Shown: positions 18,171 to 28,491 of the stretch, piece by piece | How the letters are laid out: each line of letters starts with the position of its first letter | Numbering within the stretch: position 1 is the first letter of the stretch | NCBI RefSeq assembly: GCF_001314875.1 | Contig: NZ_LJZS01000005.1 | Coordinates: 186,001 to 250,000, forward strand | Reading direction: 5' to 3' | From: Halomonas sp. HL-48 | Lineage (GTDB): Bacteria > Pseudomonadota > Gammaproteobacteria > Pseudomonadales > Halomonadaceae | DNA length: 64,000 nt | The notes under the pieces: generated by a model | Told to the model about the DNA's origin: nothing | Database searches by the model: none | What the model saw: the letters and a program-made list of their open reading frames with translations, nothing else | Translations under genes and position numbers: made by a program

Positions 18171-19319
18171 ATGGGCGACGTGGCTAGCAACGAGTCGGTG
18201 CTGGGTAGAGCGGCGTTGAGCAGAGCTCGCCGCGTGGTGGTCAAGCTGGGCAGCGCGCTGCTGACCAATGATGGCCGTGGCCTGGATGACGCCGCCATTG
18301 GCGGCTGGGTCGACCAGGTAGCTGCTCTACACCAGCGTGGTGTCGAGGTGGTGCTGGTGTCGTCGGGCGCGGTTGCCGCCGGCATGGTGCGGCTGGGCTG
18401 GCAGGCCCGCCCCAGCGCGGTGCACGAGCTCCAGGCCGCTGCCGCCGTGGGCCAGAACGGCCTGACCCAGTGCTACGAACAGCATTTTGCGCGCCACGAC
18501 ATGCTGACCGCGCAGATACTGTTGACCCACGACGATCTTTCCAACCGCAAGCGCTACCTGAATGCGCTTTCCGCGCTGCGTACCCTGGTCGGCATGCGCG
18601 TGGTTCCGGTGATCAATGAAAACGACACTGTGGTCACCGATGAAATTCGCTTTGGCGATAACGACACCCTGGGCGCGCTGGTCGCCAACCTACTGGAAGC
18701 CGACGCGCTGCTGTTGCTCACCGACCAGGATGGGTTGTTCGACGCCGATCCGCGCCACAATCCTAATGCACAGCTGATCAGCGAAGGCCGCGCCGACGAC
18801 CCCCGCTTGGCGGCGGTTGCCGGTAGCGGCGGGGCGCTAGGGCGGGGTGGCATGACCACCAAGGTGCGCGCCGCGCAGTTGGCGGCCCGCTCCGGCGCGT
18901 TGACGGTGATTGCCAACGGCCGGCAGCCGGACGTCATCACCCGGCTGATGGCCGGTGAGCCGCTGGGCTCGCTGCTGTATCCCGACCAGGCGCCGATCGC
19001 GGCGCGCAAGCGCTGGTTGGCCGGTCAGCTTCAGGTACGCGGCACGCTGCAGCTTGACCCCGGTGCGGTGAAAGTCCTGCGCGACAAAGGCTCCAGCCTG
19101 TTGGCGGTGGGCGTGCGGAGCGTTCAGGGCAGCTTCAAACGCGGCGATATGGTGGCGTGTGTCGATGAAAAGGGCATGACCATTGCCAAAGGGCTGGTCA
19201 ACTACGGTGCCGACGAAGCACGCCTGCTGGCGGGCCAGCCTAGCCACCAGATTGAAGCCATCCTGGGCTACGTGGAAGCCCACGAGCTGATCCACCGGGA
19301 TAACTTGGTGGTGGTCTAG
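18171..19319 (+). CDS. proB: Glutamate 5-kinase
   Basis: A 382-aa enzyme: amino acid kinase domain ([38 protein letters not shown]) with a C-terminal PUA domain (from about residue 285). It phosphorylates glutamate in the first step of proline synthesis; proline is also an osmolyte, relevant in a halophile. It lies 36 nt after obgE in the same direction. Its TAG shares a CTAG palindrome with the stop of the convergent gene. Confidence 0.96.
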   Translation: MGDVASNESVLGRAALSRARRVVVKLGSALLTNDGRGLDDAAIGGWVDQVAALHQRGVEVVLVSSGAVAAGMVRLGWQARPSAVHELQAAAAVGQNGLTQCYEQHFARHDMLTAQILLTHDDLSNRKRYLNALSALRTLVGMRVVPVINENDTVVTDEIRFGDNDTLGALVANLLEADALLLLTDQDGLFDADPRHNPNAQLISEGRADDPRLAAVAGSGGALGRGGMTTKVRAAQLAARSGALTVIANGRQPDVITRLMAGEPLGSLLYPDQAPIAARKRWLAGQLQVRGTLQLDPGAVKVLRDKGSSLLAVGVRSVQGSFKRGDMVACVDEKGMTIAKGLVNYGADEARLLAGQPSHQIEAILGYVEAHELIHRDNLVVV

Positions 19320-20296
19320 CGCGGAGGCAGCGGTATCTGGCGGGGCCAGTTATCGGGCACAATAAACAGCCGCTCGCTGCACTGCTCGGCAGGATGGTAG
19401 ATGACGACCTGCTGGGGCTGATACTGGGCTTTCGTCAGCCACCCGGCGAGCACGCCAGACGGTGGCGTGAAAGTCTCAAGCGGCGGCGGTGCCAGCCAGT
19501 GTGGCTTTTCCAGCCAGGCTATCCGGTAATCCCTGGGCAGCGTGGCAGCAAGCGCCGGCCAGTCGCTAAAGTGGCACCAGCGGCCACGTCGGTGCGCTAG
19601 GGTGGCGCCTTCCGGCGGCGGTAGCGGGGCGTGCCAGGGGTAAAACAGCATCCCCGGCATCGCCAGCCGCTGGGTTAACTGCGCCGCCAGGGCGGGCGCC
19701 GCAGGCCCCAGGTCGCGGGGCGTCAGCCAGTGGCTCAGGGTGTCGAGCGCCAGCGGCGTTGCCGAGAGCGGCAGCTGATGACGCTGCAGGTGACGACATT
19801 TGAGCGCCAGACTGTCCAGCCCGCCCGGGCCGATCCATCTCCCCTGATCGGTGGCTTCTCCCGGCCCGTCGGGCAATCCCAGATAAAACTTGATCGCCAC
19901 TTCCAGATGCACCGGCGCCGGATCGTCGCGCCTGCGGTAGAGCATATCCAGCTCGCCCAGAGTGTTGCGCTTGCGGGTAATGCGCAGATTATGGCCCAGC
20001 AGGCAGGTGTTGGGCGCGCGATTCAGCAGCCAGTGCCACAGCCGCTCGTGGTAATGGCCCATGCGGCTTGCCCGATGGCCGTTGCCTGCCATGATCGGTA
20101 TCGCCAGGCGCTGCAGCCAGTCGTCCAGTCCCTCGTCAAGGCCGAGTTCCCCAAGGCTCGGGCGACCCGCATGAGGAAAGGGCGGTGGCAGCTCGACCAC
20201 GTCCGGGGTCACCGCCAGCCACGCAAGATCGCGCAACACCACGTCCTGGTGCGTTGACGCCACGCCTTCCAGTGGCGGCGGTTTGATGGCTAGCAT
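19316..20296 (-). CDS. DUF1853 family protein
   Basis: A 326-aa soluble protein with [10 protein letters not shown] and [11 protein letters not shown], the ExD...ExK pattern of the restriction-endonuclease-like fold seen in the DUF1853 family, whose function is unknown. It has [10 protein letters not shown] and WLTKAQ motifs towards the C-terminus. It is convergent with proB, with the two stops overlapping by 4 nt, and divergent from the PhoD-like gene across 140 bp. Confidence 0.8.
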   Translation of the reverse strand: MLAIKPPPLEGVASTHQDVVLRDLAWLAVTPDVVELPPPFPHAGRPSLGELGLDEGLDDWLQRLAIPIMAGNGHRASRMGHYHERLWHWLLNRAPNTCLLGHNLRITRKRNTLGELDMLYRRRDDPAPVHLEVAIKFYLGLPDGPGEATDQGRWIGPGGLDSLALKCRHLQRHQLPLSATPLALDTLSHWLTPRDLGPAAPALAAQLTQRLAMPGMLFYPWHAPLPPPEGATLAHRRGRWCHFSDWPALAATLPRDYRIAWLEKPHWLAPPPLETFTPPSGVLAGWLTKAQYQPQQVVIYHPAEQCSERLFIVPDNWPRQIPLPPR

Positions 20297-20436
20297 GGCA
20301 ACTCCTGATCAGCGGGCGGCTCGCGCCGCTTGTTAAATACGGTATCGTGTTATGGCGTTTACGGGTAGCGGCACCGGTCGAATGTGTCCACCGAGGCGCG
20401 TCGCCAACGTGGCGGTGAGTAGACAAGGAGCCAGCA

Positions 20437-22392
20437 ATGAGTGAGCACGCCGCAGCCCTGCACGACGCTGAAAAAGCCCTTCCGAATGTCCTGGTGGGGC
20501 CGTTACTGCGTCGGGTGACCGCTTCGCGCTGGGTGATGTGGTGTGTGACGTCGCGACCGTTGACCATGACCCTGGTGCTGCAGCCGGGTCAACCGCAGGC
20601 GCAACGCTACCCGCTTGCGGAGTATCAGCAGTGCCTGCCGGTGGGGCGTCACGCCTATGTGTGCCTGATCGACGTGCCGTTGGCTAGCCCCTTGCCCTGC
20701 GACACGCGGATTGACTATGACCTCCAGGTGCAGCAGCGCGACGGCCGTTATCAATCGCTGCCCGAATGGGCGCCCTGGCTGTGTTACCACGACCAGGCCT
20801 ACCCGGGCTGTGTGCTTGCCTCGCGGCATCACCGGCTAATGCACGGCTCCTGCCGCAAGCCCCATCATGATAGCCCCGACGGGCTGGTGCGCGCGGATGA
20901 GTGGCTGGGCGAGCGCCAGTCGAGCCCCGACGAGTGGCCCGCCTGGCTGTTGATGACCGGCGATCAGGTCTACGTCGACGACGTGGCGGGCCCGATGCTC
21001 AGCGCCGTGCATGCCGTGATCGCGCGGCTGGGGCTTGTGGATGAGTGCCTTGAGGGCGCAACGGTCGATGACAGCCAGGCGCTCTATCGCTCACCTGATA
21101 GCTACTACCGGCGCGCCGAGCTGCTGCCGGACGTGACCAGCAACGTGGCGCTGCGCGAGCGTTTTTTTGGCGGCGTCAAAAAGCCCGTGTTTACCTCGGC
21201 CAATGCGCACAACCACCTGATGACGCTTGCCGAGATGCTGGCCATGTACTGCCTGGTCTGGTCGCCCACCGCCTGGCGGGTTATCGAACCGGCGCAGCCG
21301 CCGCTTGGCGAGCAGGACGCCGGGCTTTACCGGAAGGAACAGGCGGTCATCGATGCGTTTGTGGCGGGTTTGCCTCAATGCGCGCGTGTCATGGCGCACG
21401 TACCCAGCCTGATGATTTTCGACGACCACGACGTCACCGACGACTGGAACCTGACCGCCGAGTGGGAGCGCAGCGCCTACGGCCACCCGTTTTCAAAGCG
21501 GATTATCGGCAACGCGCTGGTCGCCTACCTGCTGTGCCAGGGGTGGGGCAACGCGCCGGACAAGCTCAACCCGCTGGTGGGCGAGGCGGCGACCATGCTG
21601 GAGTCGCTGGATAGCACAGGCTATTTAGATAGCGATGCTCAGGATGCACTGATTGATCAAGTATTTGCCTTTCAAGGCTGGGCATTTCAGGTGCCCGGCA
21701 CGCCGCCATTGATCGTACTGGACACCCGCACGCGCCGCTGGCGCAATGAGCGTCGCCCGCAGCGTCCCTCCGGGCTGATGGACTGGGAGGCGCTGATCGA
21801 GATGCAGCAGGCACTGATCGGCGCGCCGAGCGCGGTGATCATCTCGCCGGCGCCGATGTTCGGCGTCAAGCTGATCGAAGGCATCCAGAGGCTGTTCACC
21901 TGGGCGGGCAAACCGCTGATGGTGGACGCGGAAAACTGGATGGCCCACCGCGGGGCGGCCAATGTGCTGCTGCAGATCTGGCGGCATTCCAAAACGCCGG
22001 GGAACTACGTGATTCTCTCTGGCGATGTGCACTATTCGTTTGCCTACGACATCGTGGTGCGCCATCGCCAGCACGCCCCCCGGCTGTGGCAGATCACCTC
22101 CAGCGGGGTGAAGAACAGCTTCCCGAAAAACCTGCTGAACACCTTTGACCGTCTCAACCGTTGGCTCTACGCCCCCTGGTCACCGCTCAACTGGTTTACG
22201 AAGCGACGCAAGTTGAGCATTTATCCCCGCGACCCTGACCGAGCCAGCGCCGGCGAGCGGCTATGGAATGCCAGCGGCATCGGCCTGGTCACCCTCGACG
22301 AACAGGGCTGTCCGATTGATATTCGCCAGTTGGATGCGGCCGGCGGCGAGGCCAGCTTTCCGCCCCCGACGCTGCCACCGCGGGCCGGTTAA
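20437..22392 (+). CDS. PhoD-like metallophosphatase family protein
   Basis: A 651-aa protein with the metal-site motifs of PhoD-type enzymes: SCRKPHHD at about 138, MTGDQVYVDD at 173-182, IFDDHDVTDDWN in the middle and LSGDVHYSFAYD near the C-terminus. PhoD proteins are phosphodiesterases/alkaline phosphatases, usually exported; this one has no signal peptide, so it may be cytoplasmic and act on another substrate. Close to the phn importer, but an intervening EAL gene makes a shared role only a guess. A GGAG Shine-Dalgarno precedes the start. Confidence 0.85.
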   Translation: MSEHAAALHDAEKALPNVLVGPLLRRVTASRWVMWCVTSRPLTMTLVLQPGQPQAQRYPLAEYQQCLPVGRHAYVCLIDVPLASPLPCDTRIDYDLQVQQRDGRYQSLPEWAPWLCYHDQAYPGCVLASRHHRLMHGSCRKPHHDSPDGLVRADEWLGERQSSPDEWPAWLLMTGDQVYVDDVAGPMLSAVHAVIARLGLVDECLEGATVDDSQALYRSPDSYYRRAELLPDVTSNVALRERFFGGVKKPVFTSANAHNHLMTLAEMLAMYCLVWSPTAWRVIEPAQPPLGEQDAGLYRKEQAVIDAFVAGLPQCARVMAHVPSLMIFDDHDVTDDWNLTAEWERSAYGHPFSKRIIGNALVAYLLCQGWGNAPDKLNPLVGEAATMLESLDSTGYLDSDAQDALIDQVFAFQGWAFQVPGTPPLIVLDTRTRRWRNERRPQRPSGLMDWEALIEMQQALIGAPSAVIISPAPMFGVKLIEGIQRLFTWAGKPLMVDAENWMAHRGAANVLLQIWRHSKTPGNYVILSGDVHYSFAYDIVVRHRQHAPRLWQITSSGVKNSFPKNLLNTFDRLNRWLYAPWSPLNWFTKRRKLSIYPRDPDRASAGERLWNASGIGLVTLDEQGCPIDIRQLDAAGGEASFPPPTLPPRAG

Positions 22393-22507
22393 TTAGCCGA
22401 CCCTTAATCGCTGTCATCATGCCGTCACGTTATTGACCCACGATTGCCTTCTTGGAAAGGAGTAACCCCAGGGATATCGAGAAGTTATTTAACGTGACGC
22501 ACAGACA

Positions 22508-24265
22508 ATGACTGCCCAAGAAGCGCAATGGCTAGACCGCATCATTAGTGCGGAAGATTTACAGGTGCTGTTCCAACCCATTGTCGATGCTCGCCAGCAG
22601 GCGATTTACGGCTACGAGGCGCTGATCCGTGGCCCGCGCAGCTCACCGCTACATTCGCCGTTGCGGCTTTTCGAGGTCGCCACTCAGGCGGGGCTGCTGG
22701 TCGAGCTGGACCTGCTTTGCCGTCGCCTGGCGATTCGTCGCTTTGCCGAGCTTGGACTGCCCAACCTGCTGTTTCTCAACGTGATGCCGCTGACGATCGT
22801 CGAGCGTGATTTCCAGGAAGGCCTGACGCTGGGGTTCATTCGCGAGAGCGGCCTGCCCGCCAAGCGCGTGGTGATCGAGCTCACCGAGCACGTGCCCATT
22901 CATGATTATCAGCTGATGCGCCAGGCCGTCGCCCACTATCGCGACATGGGCTTTCAGGTTGCCCTGGACGACCTGGGCGCCGGCCATTCGAGCCTGCGTC
23001 ACTGGTCGGAACTGCGCCCGGATTTCGTCAAGCTGGACCGCCACTTCATTTCGGGCATCGACCAGGAGCCTGCCAAGCGCGAGTTTCTGCGCTCGATTCT
23101 TGATGTGGCGCGCAGTCTGGACTGCCAGTTGATCGCCGAAGGCGTGGAAACCGCCGCTGAGCACCTCTGCCTGTGGGAACTTGACCGCGGGCTTGCGTTG
23201 TTTCAGGGGTTTTACTTCGCCAGGCCCAGCGCCGAACCGCCGCTTGAGCTTCACATGCGGCTGCCCGCCGCCGAGCCGCTGGCAAGCCCGGCGGGGCGCA
23301 CGACCCGTTCGATCTGTCAGGCCATCGAGGCGGTGACCCCCGACTGTGCGATTCCCGCGCTGGCCGAGCGCTTTCGTCAACAGCCGGCGCTGCGCTGTGT
23401 GGCGGTGGTCGACAACGGCAAGCCCGTGGCGGTGGTGCGGCGCAGCGGTTTTCTCACCCTGTTTACCAACCCCTTCAGCCATTCGCTGTATGCCAAACGG
23501 CCGGTATTGGACGTGGCCGATCCCAAGTCGCTGATTGCCAGCGCCAGTACGCCGCTGGATGTATTGAGTCAGCAGCTCACCGACAGCCATGACATCGAGC
23601 AGGAAGATTTCGTGATCGTCAACGACGACGGCGAGTATCTGGGCATGGGCAATATTGTCGACCTGCTGCGCGAAATCACCGCCATCCAGGTTCGCCAGGC
23701 GCGCCACGCCAACCCATTGACCGGGCTGCCGGGCAACATCTTGATCAATGAAACGCTAAGCCGGTACCTGAATGTCGGGGAAGGCGTGGCCGCCGCCTAT
23801 GTGGACCTGGATAATTTCAAGGCCTTCAACGACGCCTATGGCTATGCCCGGGGCGATCACATGATCATTTCGTTATCCCGCCTGCTCCAGGCACAGGTCG
23901 ACAGCGTGGGTGGTTTTATCGGCCATATTGGCGGCGACGATTTCATGATGCTGCTGCCGCTGGCGCATTGGGAAAAAGTCTGCCAGGACATCCTTCAGCA
24001 CATGGCGGTGATGGCACCGGGGTTTTATGAAGACGAGGACCGGAAGCGGGGTGGCATTCGTATCGAGAACCGCCAGGGCGTGGTGAGCTTCTTTCCGTTC
24101 GTCAGCGTGTCGATCGCGGTCAAGCCGATTGCCCCCGGTGCGCGTTGCAAGGCATTGGACGTGGCCGCCGAACTCTCGGAGCTGAAAAAACAGGCCAAAA
24201 AAGTGCCCGGCAACAGTCTGTTTGTTGAGCGTCGCTGCCGCAACGCGGCCAGTGCCAAGCCGTGA
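22508..24265 (+). CDS. EAL-CBS-GGDEF c-di-GMP protein
   Basis: A 585-aa soluble protein. An EAL domain comes first (YGYEALIRGP at about 34-43, ELTEHV, LDDLGAGHSS, KLDRHF, AEGVET), then a CBS-like segment (about 270-390), then a GGDEF domain whose signature reads GGDDF at about 475. The EAL residues for metal and c-di-GMP hydrolysis look intact, so it is likely a phosphodiesterase; the Glu-to-Asp change in GGDEF makes cyclase activity uncertain. No membrane segment. No Shine-Dalgarno sits directly before ATG 22508. Confidence 0.88.
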   Translation: MTAQEAQWLDRIISAEDLQVLFQPIVDARQQAIYGYEALIRGPRSSPLHSPLRLFEVATQAGLLVELDLLCRRLAIRRFAELGLPNLLFLNVMPLTIVERDFQEGLTLGFIRESGLPAKRVVIELTEHVPIHDYQLMRQAVAHYRDMGFQVALDDLGAGHSSLRHWSELRPDFVKLDRHFISGIDQEPAKREFLRSILDVARSLDCQLIAEGVETAAEHLCLWELDRGLALFQGFYFARPSAEPPLELHMRLPAAEPLASPAGRTTRSICQAIEAVTPDCAIPALAERFRQQPALRCVAVVDNGKPVAVVRRSGFLTLFTNPFSHSLYAKRPVLDVADPKSLIASASTPLDVLSQQLTDSHDIEQEDFVIVNDDGEYLGMGNIVDLLREITAIQVRQARHANPLTGLPGNILINETLSRYLNVGEGVAAAYVDLDNFKAFNDAYGYARGDHMIISLSRLLQAQVDSVGGFIGHIGGDDFMMLLPLAHWEKVCQDILQHMAVMAPGFYEDEDRKRGGIRIENRQGVVSFFPFVSVSIAVKPIAPGARCKALDVAAELSELKKQAKKVPGNSLFVERRCRNAASAKP

Positions 24266-24336
24266 TGTCATCCTGGGTTCTCGAAAACGTCATTCATCGG
24301 TCATCGAAATACCCTGTTGTTGTCATCTAACGGCGG

Positions 24337-24354
24337 CAGTCTTAACGCTGTCTT
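24337..24354 (+). promoter_or_regulatory. Pho-box-like repeat before phnD
   Basis: CAGTCTT and CTGTCTT separated by AACG, an 11-nt direct-repeat spacing that fits PhoB sites (consensus repeats CTGTCAT with a 4-nt spacer) with 5/7 and 6/7 matches. It ends 22 nt before phnD. Confidence 0.45.
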
Positions 24355-24376
24355 CTAACAACGCTTCAGGTGAACC

Positions 24377-25342
24377 ATGCAGACGTTATCCCTTCCCCGG
24401 ACCCTCATCAGCGCCGCCGTTGCCAGTGCCTTTGCTTTTTCGGCCGTGGCCGCGCAGGCCGATCTTTCCAGCCGCTACCAGGATGCGGATGGCGATTTGA
24501 TCGCAGATGCCCCAGGCGATGAATCGGAGTGGGTCGATCCCGATACGCTGGTGTTTGCCTACACGCCGGTCGAAGATCCCGCCGTTTACGCCGACGTCTG
24601 GTCTGACTTTCTCGACCACCTGAGCGAGGAGACCGGCAAGGACGTGCAGTTCTTCCCGGTGCAGTCCAACGCCGCACAGCAGGAAGCGATGCGCGCGGGG
24701 CGTCTGCACGTGGCCGGCTTCAATACCGGCGGTGTGCCGGTAGCGGTCAACTGCGGTGGTTTCCGCCCGTTCGCCATGATGGCCGCCGAGGACGACAGCT
24801 TCGGTTACGAAATGGAGATCATTACCTACCCGGGTAGCGGCATCGAGTCCGTTGAAGACCTGGAAGGCCGCCAGCTGGCGTTCACCTCCGAGACCTCCAA
24901 CTCAGGCTTCCGGGCGCCATCAGCGCTGCTGCGCTCTGAATACGGTCTGGAAGCAGACGAAGACTTTGAGACGGCGTTCTCCGGCTCCCACGACAACTCC
25001 GTGCTGGGCGTGGTCAACGAAGACTACGAAGCGGCTGCCATTGCCAATTCCGTGGCCCGCCGGATGCTGGCACGGGACGTCGTTCAGGAGGGCGATTACG
25101 AGGTGATCTACACCTCCGATACGTTCCCGACCACCGCCTATGGGCTGGCGCACAATCTCGACCCTGAGCTGGCCGAAACAATCCAGGATGCGTTCTTCAG
25201 CTACGACTGGGAAGGCACGGCGCTGGAGGAGGAGTTCTCCAACTCCGGCGAAGCACAGTTTATCCCCATCACCTATGAGGAAAACTGGGAAGTGATTCGC
25301 ACCATCGCCGATGCCAACGGCGTGACCTACGACTGCGATTAA
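24377..25342 (+). CDS. phnD: Phosphate/phosphonate ABC transporter substrate-binding protein (PhnD-like)
   Basis: A 321-aa periplasmic protein with a signal peptide (residues 1-28, SAVAAQA end) and the PhnD fold: LVFAYTPVEDP, FNTGGVPVAVNCGGFRPFA, and the Ser/Thr-rich ligand loop FTSETSNSGFRAPSALL. It is very acidic, as in halophile periplasmic proteins. It captures phosphonate, phosphite or phosphate; no phn C-P lyase genes follow, so the substrate is open. A strong hairpin separates it from phnC, which should raise its level relative to the membrane parts. Confidence 0.88.
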   Translation: MQTLSLPRTLISAAVASAFAFSAVAAQADLSSRYQDADGDLIADAPGDESEWVDPDTLVFAYTPVEDPAVYADVWSDFLDHLSEETGKDVQFFPVQSNAAQQEAMRAGRLHVAGFNTGGVPVAVNCGGFRPFAMMAAEDDSFGYEMEIITYPGSGIESVEDLEGRQLAFTSETSNSGFRAPSALLRSEYGLEADEDFETAFSGSHDNSVLGVVNEDYEAAAIANSVARRMLARDVVQEGDYEVIYTSDTFPTTAYGLAHNLDPELAETIQDAFFSYDWEGTALEEEFSNSGEAQFIPITYEENWEVIRTIADANGVTYDCD

Positions 25343-25365
25343 TCGCTCAGGCTGACGGTTTCATG

Positions 25366-25393
25366 CGGCCAGAAAGGCTTTCCTTTCTGGCCG
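25366..25393 (+). terminator. Intra-operon hairpin between phnD and phnC
   Basis: A perfect 12-bp stem, CGGCCAGAAAGG with CCTTTCTGGCCG, and a 4-nt loop, followed by only three T. It probably acts as a partial terminator or an mRNA-stabilising element. Confidence 0.7.
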
Positions 25394-25419
25394 TTTGGCT
25401 ATACACGTGAGGCAGGAAT

Positions 25420-26265
25420 ATGTTGACACTAAGCGGCGTAGGCAAGCGCTACCCCACCGGTGATCGGGCGCTGACGAATATCGATCTCACGCTGCCCAAG
25501 GGGCAGGTGATGGCGCTGATTGGGCCTTCCGGCGCCGGCAAGAGCACGCTGATTCGCTGTGTGAACCGGCTGGTGGAGCCGACCCAGGGCAGCATTCGGC
25601 TGGAAGATATCGAACTCACCGAACTCTCGGGGCACAAGCTGCGCCATGCGCGGCGTTCCATGGGCATGATTTTCCAGGAATACGCCCTGGTCGACCGGCT
25701 GACCGTGATGGAAAACGTGTTATCCGGGCAGTTGGGCTACGTGGGCTTCTGGCGCAGCTTCCTGCGTCGCTACCCCCAGGAGGCGGTGGTTGAAGCTTTC
25801 CGGCTGCTGGAACGGGTAGGGCTGCCCCATGCCATTGATAAGCGCGCGGATGCACTCTCCGGCGGGCAACGCCAGCGGGTGGGGATTGCCCGGGCGCTGT
25901 TGCAGAGCCCCAAGCTGCTGCTGGTGGATGAGCCGACGGCGAGCCTGGACCCCAAGACGTCGCGCCAGATCATGCGCCTGATTCGTGAGCTATGCGCCGA
26001 GCGCGAGCTGGGGGCGATCATCAACATCCACGACGTGGCACTCGCCCGGCAGTTTGCCGACCGGATTGTCGGCCTGCGGGCGGGCGAAATCGTGTTTGAC
26101 GGCCAGCCCAGCGAGCTGACCGGCGAGATCCTCACCACCATCTACGGCGAAGAGGACTGGGATAACACCCCCGAGCCGATGGACGACGAACCGGGCGAGG
26201 CAAATACTGCGCAAGCGCCCCACGAGCGCGTGATACCGAGCCTGGTGGCGGGGAGCGTGCGATGA
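25420..26265 (+). CDS. phnC: Phosphonate ABC transporter ATP-binding protein
   Basis: A 281-aa ABC ATPase: Walker [10 protein letters not shown] at 35-43, signature [15 protein letters not shown], Walker [13 protein letters not shown] and a switch His in [11 protein letters not shown]. Length and sequence match PhnC. It energises uptake with the two PhnE permeases. The last about 30 residues are an acidic tail beyond the usual PhnC end. It overlaps phnE by 4 nt. Confidence 0.93.
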   Translation: MLTLSGVGKRYPTGDRALTNIDLTLPKGQVMALIGPSGAGKSTLIRCVNRLVEPTQGSIRLEDIELTELSGHKLRHARRSMGMIFQEYALVDRLTVMENVLSGQLGYVGFWRSFLRRYPQEAVVEAFRLLERVGLPHAIDKRADALSGGQRQRVGIARALLQSPKLLLVDEPTASLDPKTSRQIMRLIRELCAERELGAIINIHDVALARQFADRIVGLRAGEIVFDGQPSELTGEILTTIYGEEDWDNTPEPMDDEPGEANTAQAPHERVIPSLVAGSVR

Positions 26266-27095
26266 GCGAGCCTATGGACGTGCTCACCGCTCGCCAGCAA
26301 GCCGCGCAGCGTGGCCAGTGGCGGCGACTGCCGCTCATCGATAGCCCGCGGCTGCGCTGGGGTATCGTGGTCGCGGTGGTGGTGTATCTGATCCTCGCGC
26401 TGGCCTCGGTGGAGGTGGACTGGGAGCGCGTCGCGGAAGGCGCCGGCCGCGCCTTGAATTTCCTGGGCGCTTTCATGCAGCCCGATTTTATCAGCCGGTA
26501 CGATGACATCCTCGAGGGCCTGCTGGAAAGCCTGACCATGACGCTCACCTCGACAGTGCTGGGCGTGTTGCTGGCGATACCCGTGGGCCTGGGTGCGGCG
26601 CGCAATATTTCCCCCCTGCCGGTTTACTTTGTCTGCCGCGCGATCATTGCCGTATCGCGCACCTTCCAGGAGGTCATCATCGCCATTCTGTTTGTGGTGA
26701 TGTTCGGCTTCGGACCGCTGGCGGGGATGATCACCCTGGCGTTCGCCACGATCGGCTTCATGGCCAAGCTGCTGGCGGAAGATATCGAAGATCTGGACTG
26801 GCGCCAGGTGGAAGCGGTGCGCGCCACCGGCGCGAGCTGGGGGCAAACCATGAATCACGCCATCCAGCCCCAGGTGATGCCGCGGCTGATTGGGCTATCC
26901 ATGTACCGTCTGGACATCAACTTCCGCGAGTCATCGGTGATTGGCATTGTCGGCGCGGGAGGGATCGGCGCCACGCTCGACACCTCGCTGAGCCGCTACG
27001 AATACGATACCTCCGCGGCGATTCTGCTGATCATCATCGCCATCGTGCTGCTGTGCGAGTACAGCTCCAGTCATGTTCGTCGCTGGACCCAGTAA
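26262..27095 (+). CDS. phnE: Phosphonate ABC transporter permease (first PhnE)
   Basis: A 277-aa permease with about six membrane segments and the inner-membrane coupling motif as [24 protein letters not shown]. It starts ATGA-coupled to phnC. Together with the next gene it forms a heterodimeric channel. Confidence 0.92.
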   Translation: MSEPMDVLTARQQAAQRGQWRRLPLIDSPRLRWGIVVAVVVYLILALASVEVDWERVAEGAGRALNFLGAFMQPDFISRYDDILEGLLESLTMTLTSTVLGVLLAIPVGLGAARNISPLPVYFVCRAIIAVSRTFQEVIIAILFVVMFGFGPLAGMITLAFATIGFMAKLLAEDIEDLDWRQVEAVRATGASWGQTMNHAIQPQVMPRLIGLSMYRLDINFRESSVIGIVGAGGIGATLDTSLSRYEYDTSAAILLIIIAIVLLCEYSSSHVRRWTQ

Positions 27096-27126
27096 TTCAT
27101 AACCCCGTTTCCCCTGGAGAATCGCT

Positions 27127-27942
27127 ATGCCTGTATCCACCACCTCCCAGGGCCTCCCGGTCTGGCGGCGGCGCACGACCCGCGCGCAATGGCTCCAGTA
27201 CCTGGCGTGGCTTATGGGTGTCAGCCTGTTTCTGATCTGCTGGAAGATGATTTCCGACAATACCATGTGGGTGTTCGTCGAAGACGCCGGCCGTCAGGGG
27301 GCCGACCTGATCAGCCGCAAGATGCCGCCGGAATGGGGCTACGCCAACGTGCTCTGGAAGCCCATGTGGGACACCCTGAACATCGCCACCCTGGGCACGC
27401 TGCTGGGGATCATCATGGCCTTTCCGATCGCGTTTTTAGCTGCCCGTAATACCACGCCGCACCCGCTGGTGCGTAGCATCGCCCTGATGGTGATCGTCTC
27501 GTCGCGTTCGATCAACTCGCTGATCTGGGCGATGCTGCTGGTGACCATTCTCGGCCCCGGCGTCCTGGCGGGGATCATCGCCATTGCGCTGCGTTCTATC
27601 GGCTTTGTCGGCAAGCTGCTTTATGAGTCCATCGAAGAGATTCATCCGACGCCGGTCGAGGCGATCAGCGCCACCGGTGCGAGCCGCCTGCAGGTCATGA
27701 ACTATGGCGTATTACCCCAGATCATGCCGGCCTTCGCCGGTATCAGCGTGTATCGCTGGGATATCAATATCCGCGAATCGACAGTGCTGGGTCTGGTGGG
27801 GGCGGGCGGCATCGGCCTGCAGCTGAATGCCTCAATCAATAGCCTTGCCTGGGATCAGGTCAGCGTGATCTTCGTGATGATTTTCGTCACCGTGCTGGTC
27901 TCTGAATGGATTTCCGCCCGCGTCCGTCACGCCATCATGTAA
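27127..27942 (+). CDS. phnE: Phosphonate ABC transporter permease (second PhnE)
   Basis: A 271-aa permease homologous to the preceding one (EAISATGASRLQVMNYGVLPQIMP coupling loop, YRWDINIRESTVLGLVGAGGIG), with five to six membrane segments. A 31-nt gap with CCCTGGAGAAT as Shine-Dalgarno separates it from the first PhnE. It ends the importer operon; no phosphonate-degrading genes follow. Confidence 0.92.
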   Translation: MPVSTTSQGLPVWRRRTTRAQWLQYLAWLMGVSLFLICWKMISDNTMWVFVEDAGRQGADLISRKMPPEWGYANVLWKPMWDTLNIATLGTLLGIIMAFPIAFLAARNTTPHPLVRSIALMVIVSSRSINSLIWAMLLVTILGPGVLAGIIAIALRSIGFVGKLLYESIEEIHPTPVEAISATGASRLQVMNYGVLPQIMPAFAGISVYRWDINIRESTVLGLVGAGGIGLQLNASINSLAWDQVSVIFVMIFVTVLVSEWISARVRHAIM

Positions 27943-28008
27943 TCCCGCTGGCAGCGGCGGCGTGGTTGCGCCATGCTTAGGGCGAACGGGCCCAGGAGAG
28001 ACGCCGCC

Positions 28009-28491
28009 ATGCCGTTGACGCGCGGGTTACCCATTGCAGGTTTGCTGATGATGTTGGTGCTGGCCGGCTGTGCCAGCCGCGATACCGCGCTGAATGAGCG
28101 CCTGGACGACGACGCCCAGGGATTGTCGATGGAGCGCGCGTTGATTCTCTCCCATGCCCAGCAGTCGCTGGGTACACCCTACCGCCTGGGTGGTAATACC
28201 CCTGATGGTCTTGACTGCTCGGGGCTGGTGGAGATGGTCTATCAGGCAGTTGGGATCAGCGTGCCCCGCACCGCCGACCAGCAGTTTCGCCAGCTACCCA
28301 GCGTAGACACGCCGCGCCCCGGCGACGTGTTGTTTTTTGGCGCCAGACAAAAGGCCACCCACGTGGGTATCTATCGCGGCCAGGGACAGATGATTCACGC
28401 CCCCGGCAGCGGCCGCGAGGTGGTCAGCGTGCCGCTGGATGTCGATTACTGGCAGCAGCGCTTTCTGGGCGCCGCCAGTCCCACCCCTTGA
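28009..28491 (+). CDS. NlpC/P60 family lipoprotein (peptidoglycan endopeptidase)
   Basis: A 160-aa protein. Lipobox VLAGC gives lipidation at Cys21. The NlpC/P60 triad is Cys70 in GLDCSGLVEMVY, His118 in ATHVGIYRG and His130 in MIHAPGSG. It cleaves D-Glu-DAP-type peptide bonds in peptidoglycan, at the envelope. ATG 28009 follows CCAGGAGAGAC. It is 66 nt after phnE2 but unrelated in function. Confidence 0.92.
   Translation: MPLTRGLPIAGLLMMLVLAGCASRDTALNERLDDDAQGLSMERALILSHAQQSLGTPYRLGGNTPDGLDCSGLVEMVYQAVGISVPRTADQQFRQLPSVDTPRPGDVLFFGARQKATHVGIYRGQGQMIHAPGSGREVVSVPLDVDYWQQRFLGAASPTP

Noticed and set aside
24377-27942. A phosphonate-degradation cluster
   Set aside because: Only the importer is present; no C-P lyase, hydrolase or phosphite dehydrogenase gene is in the window.
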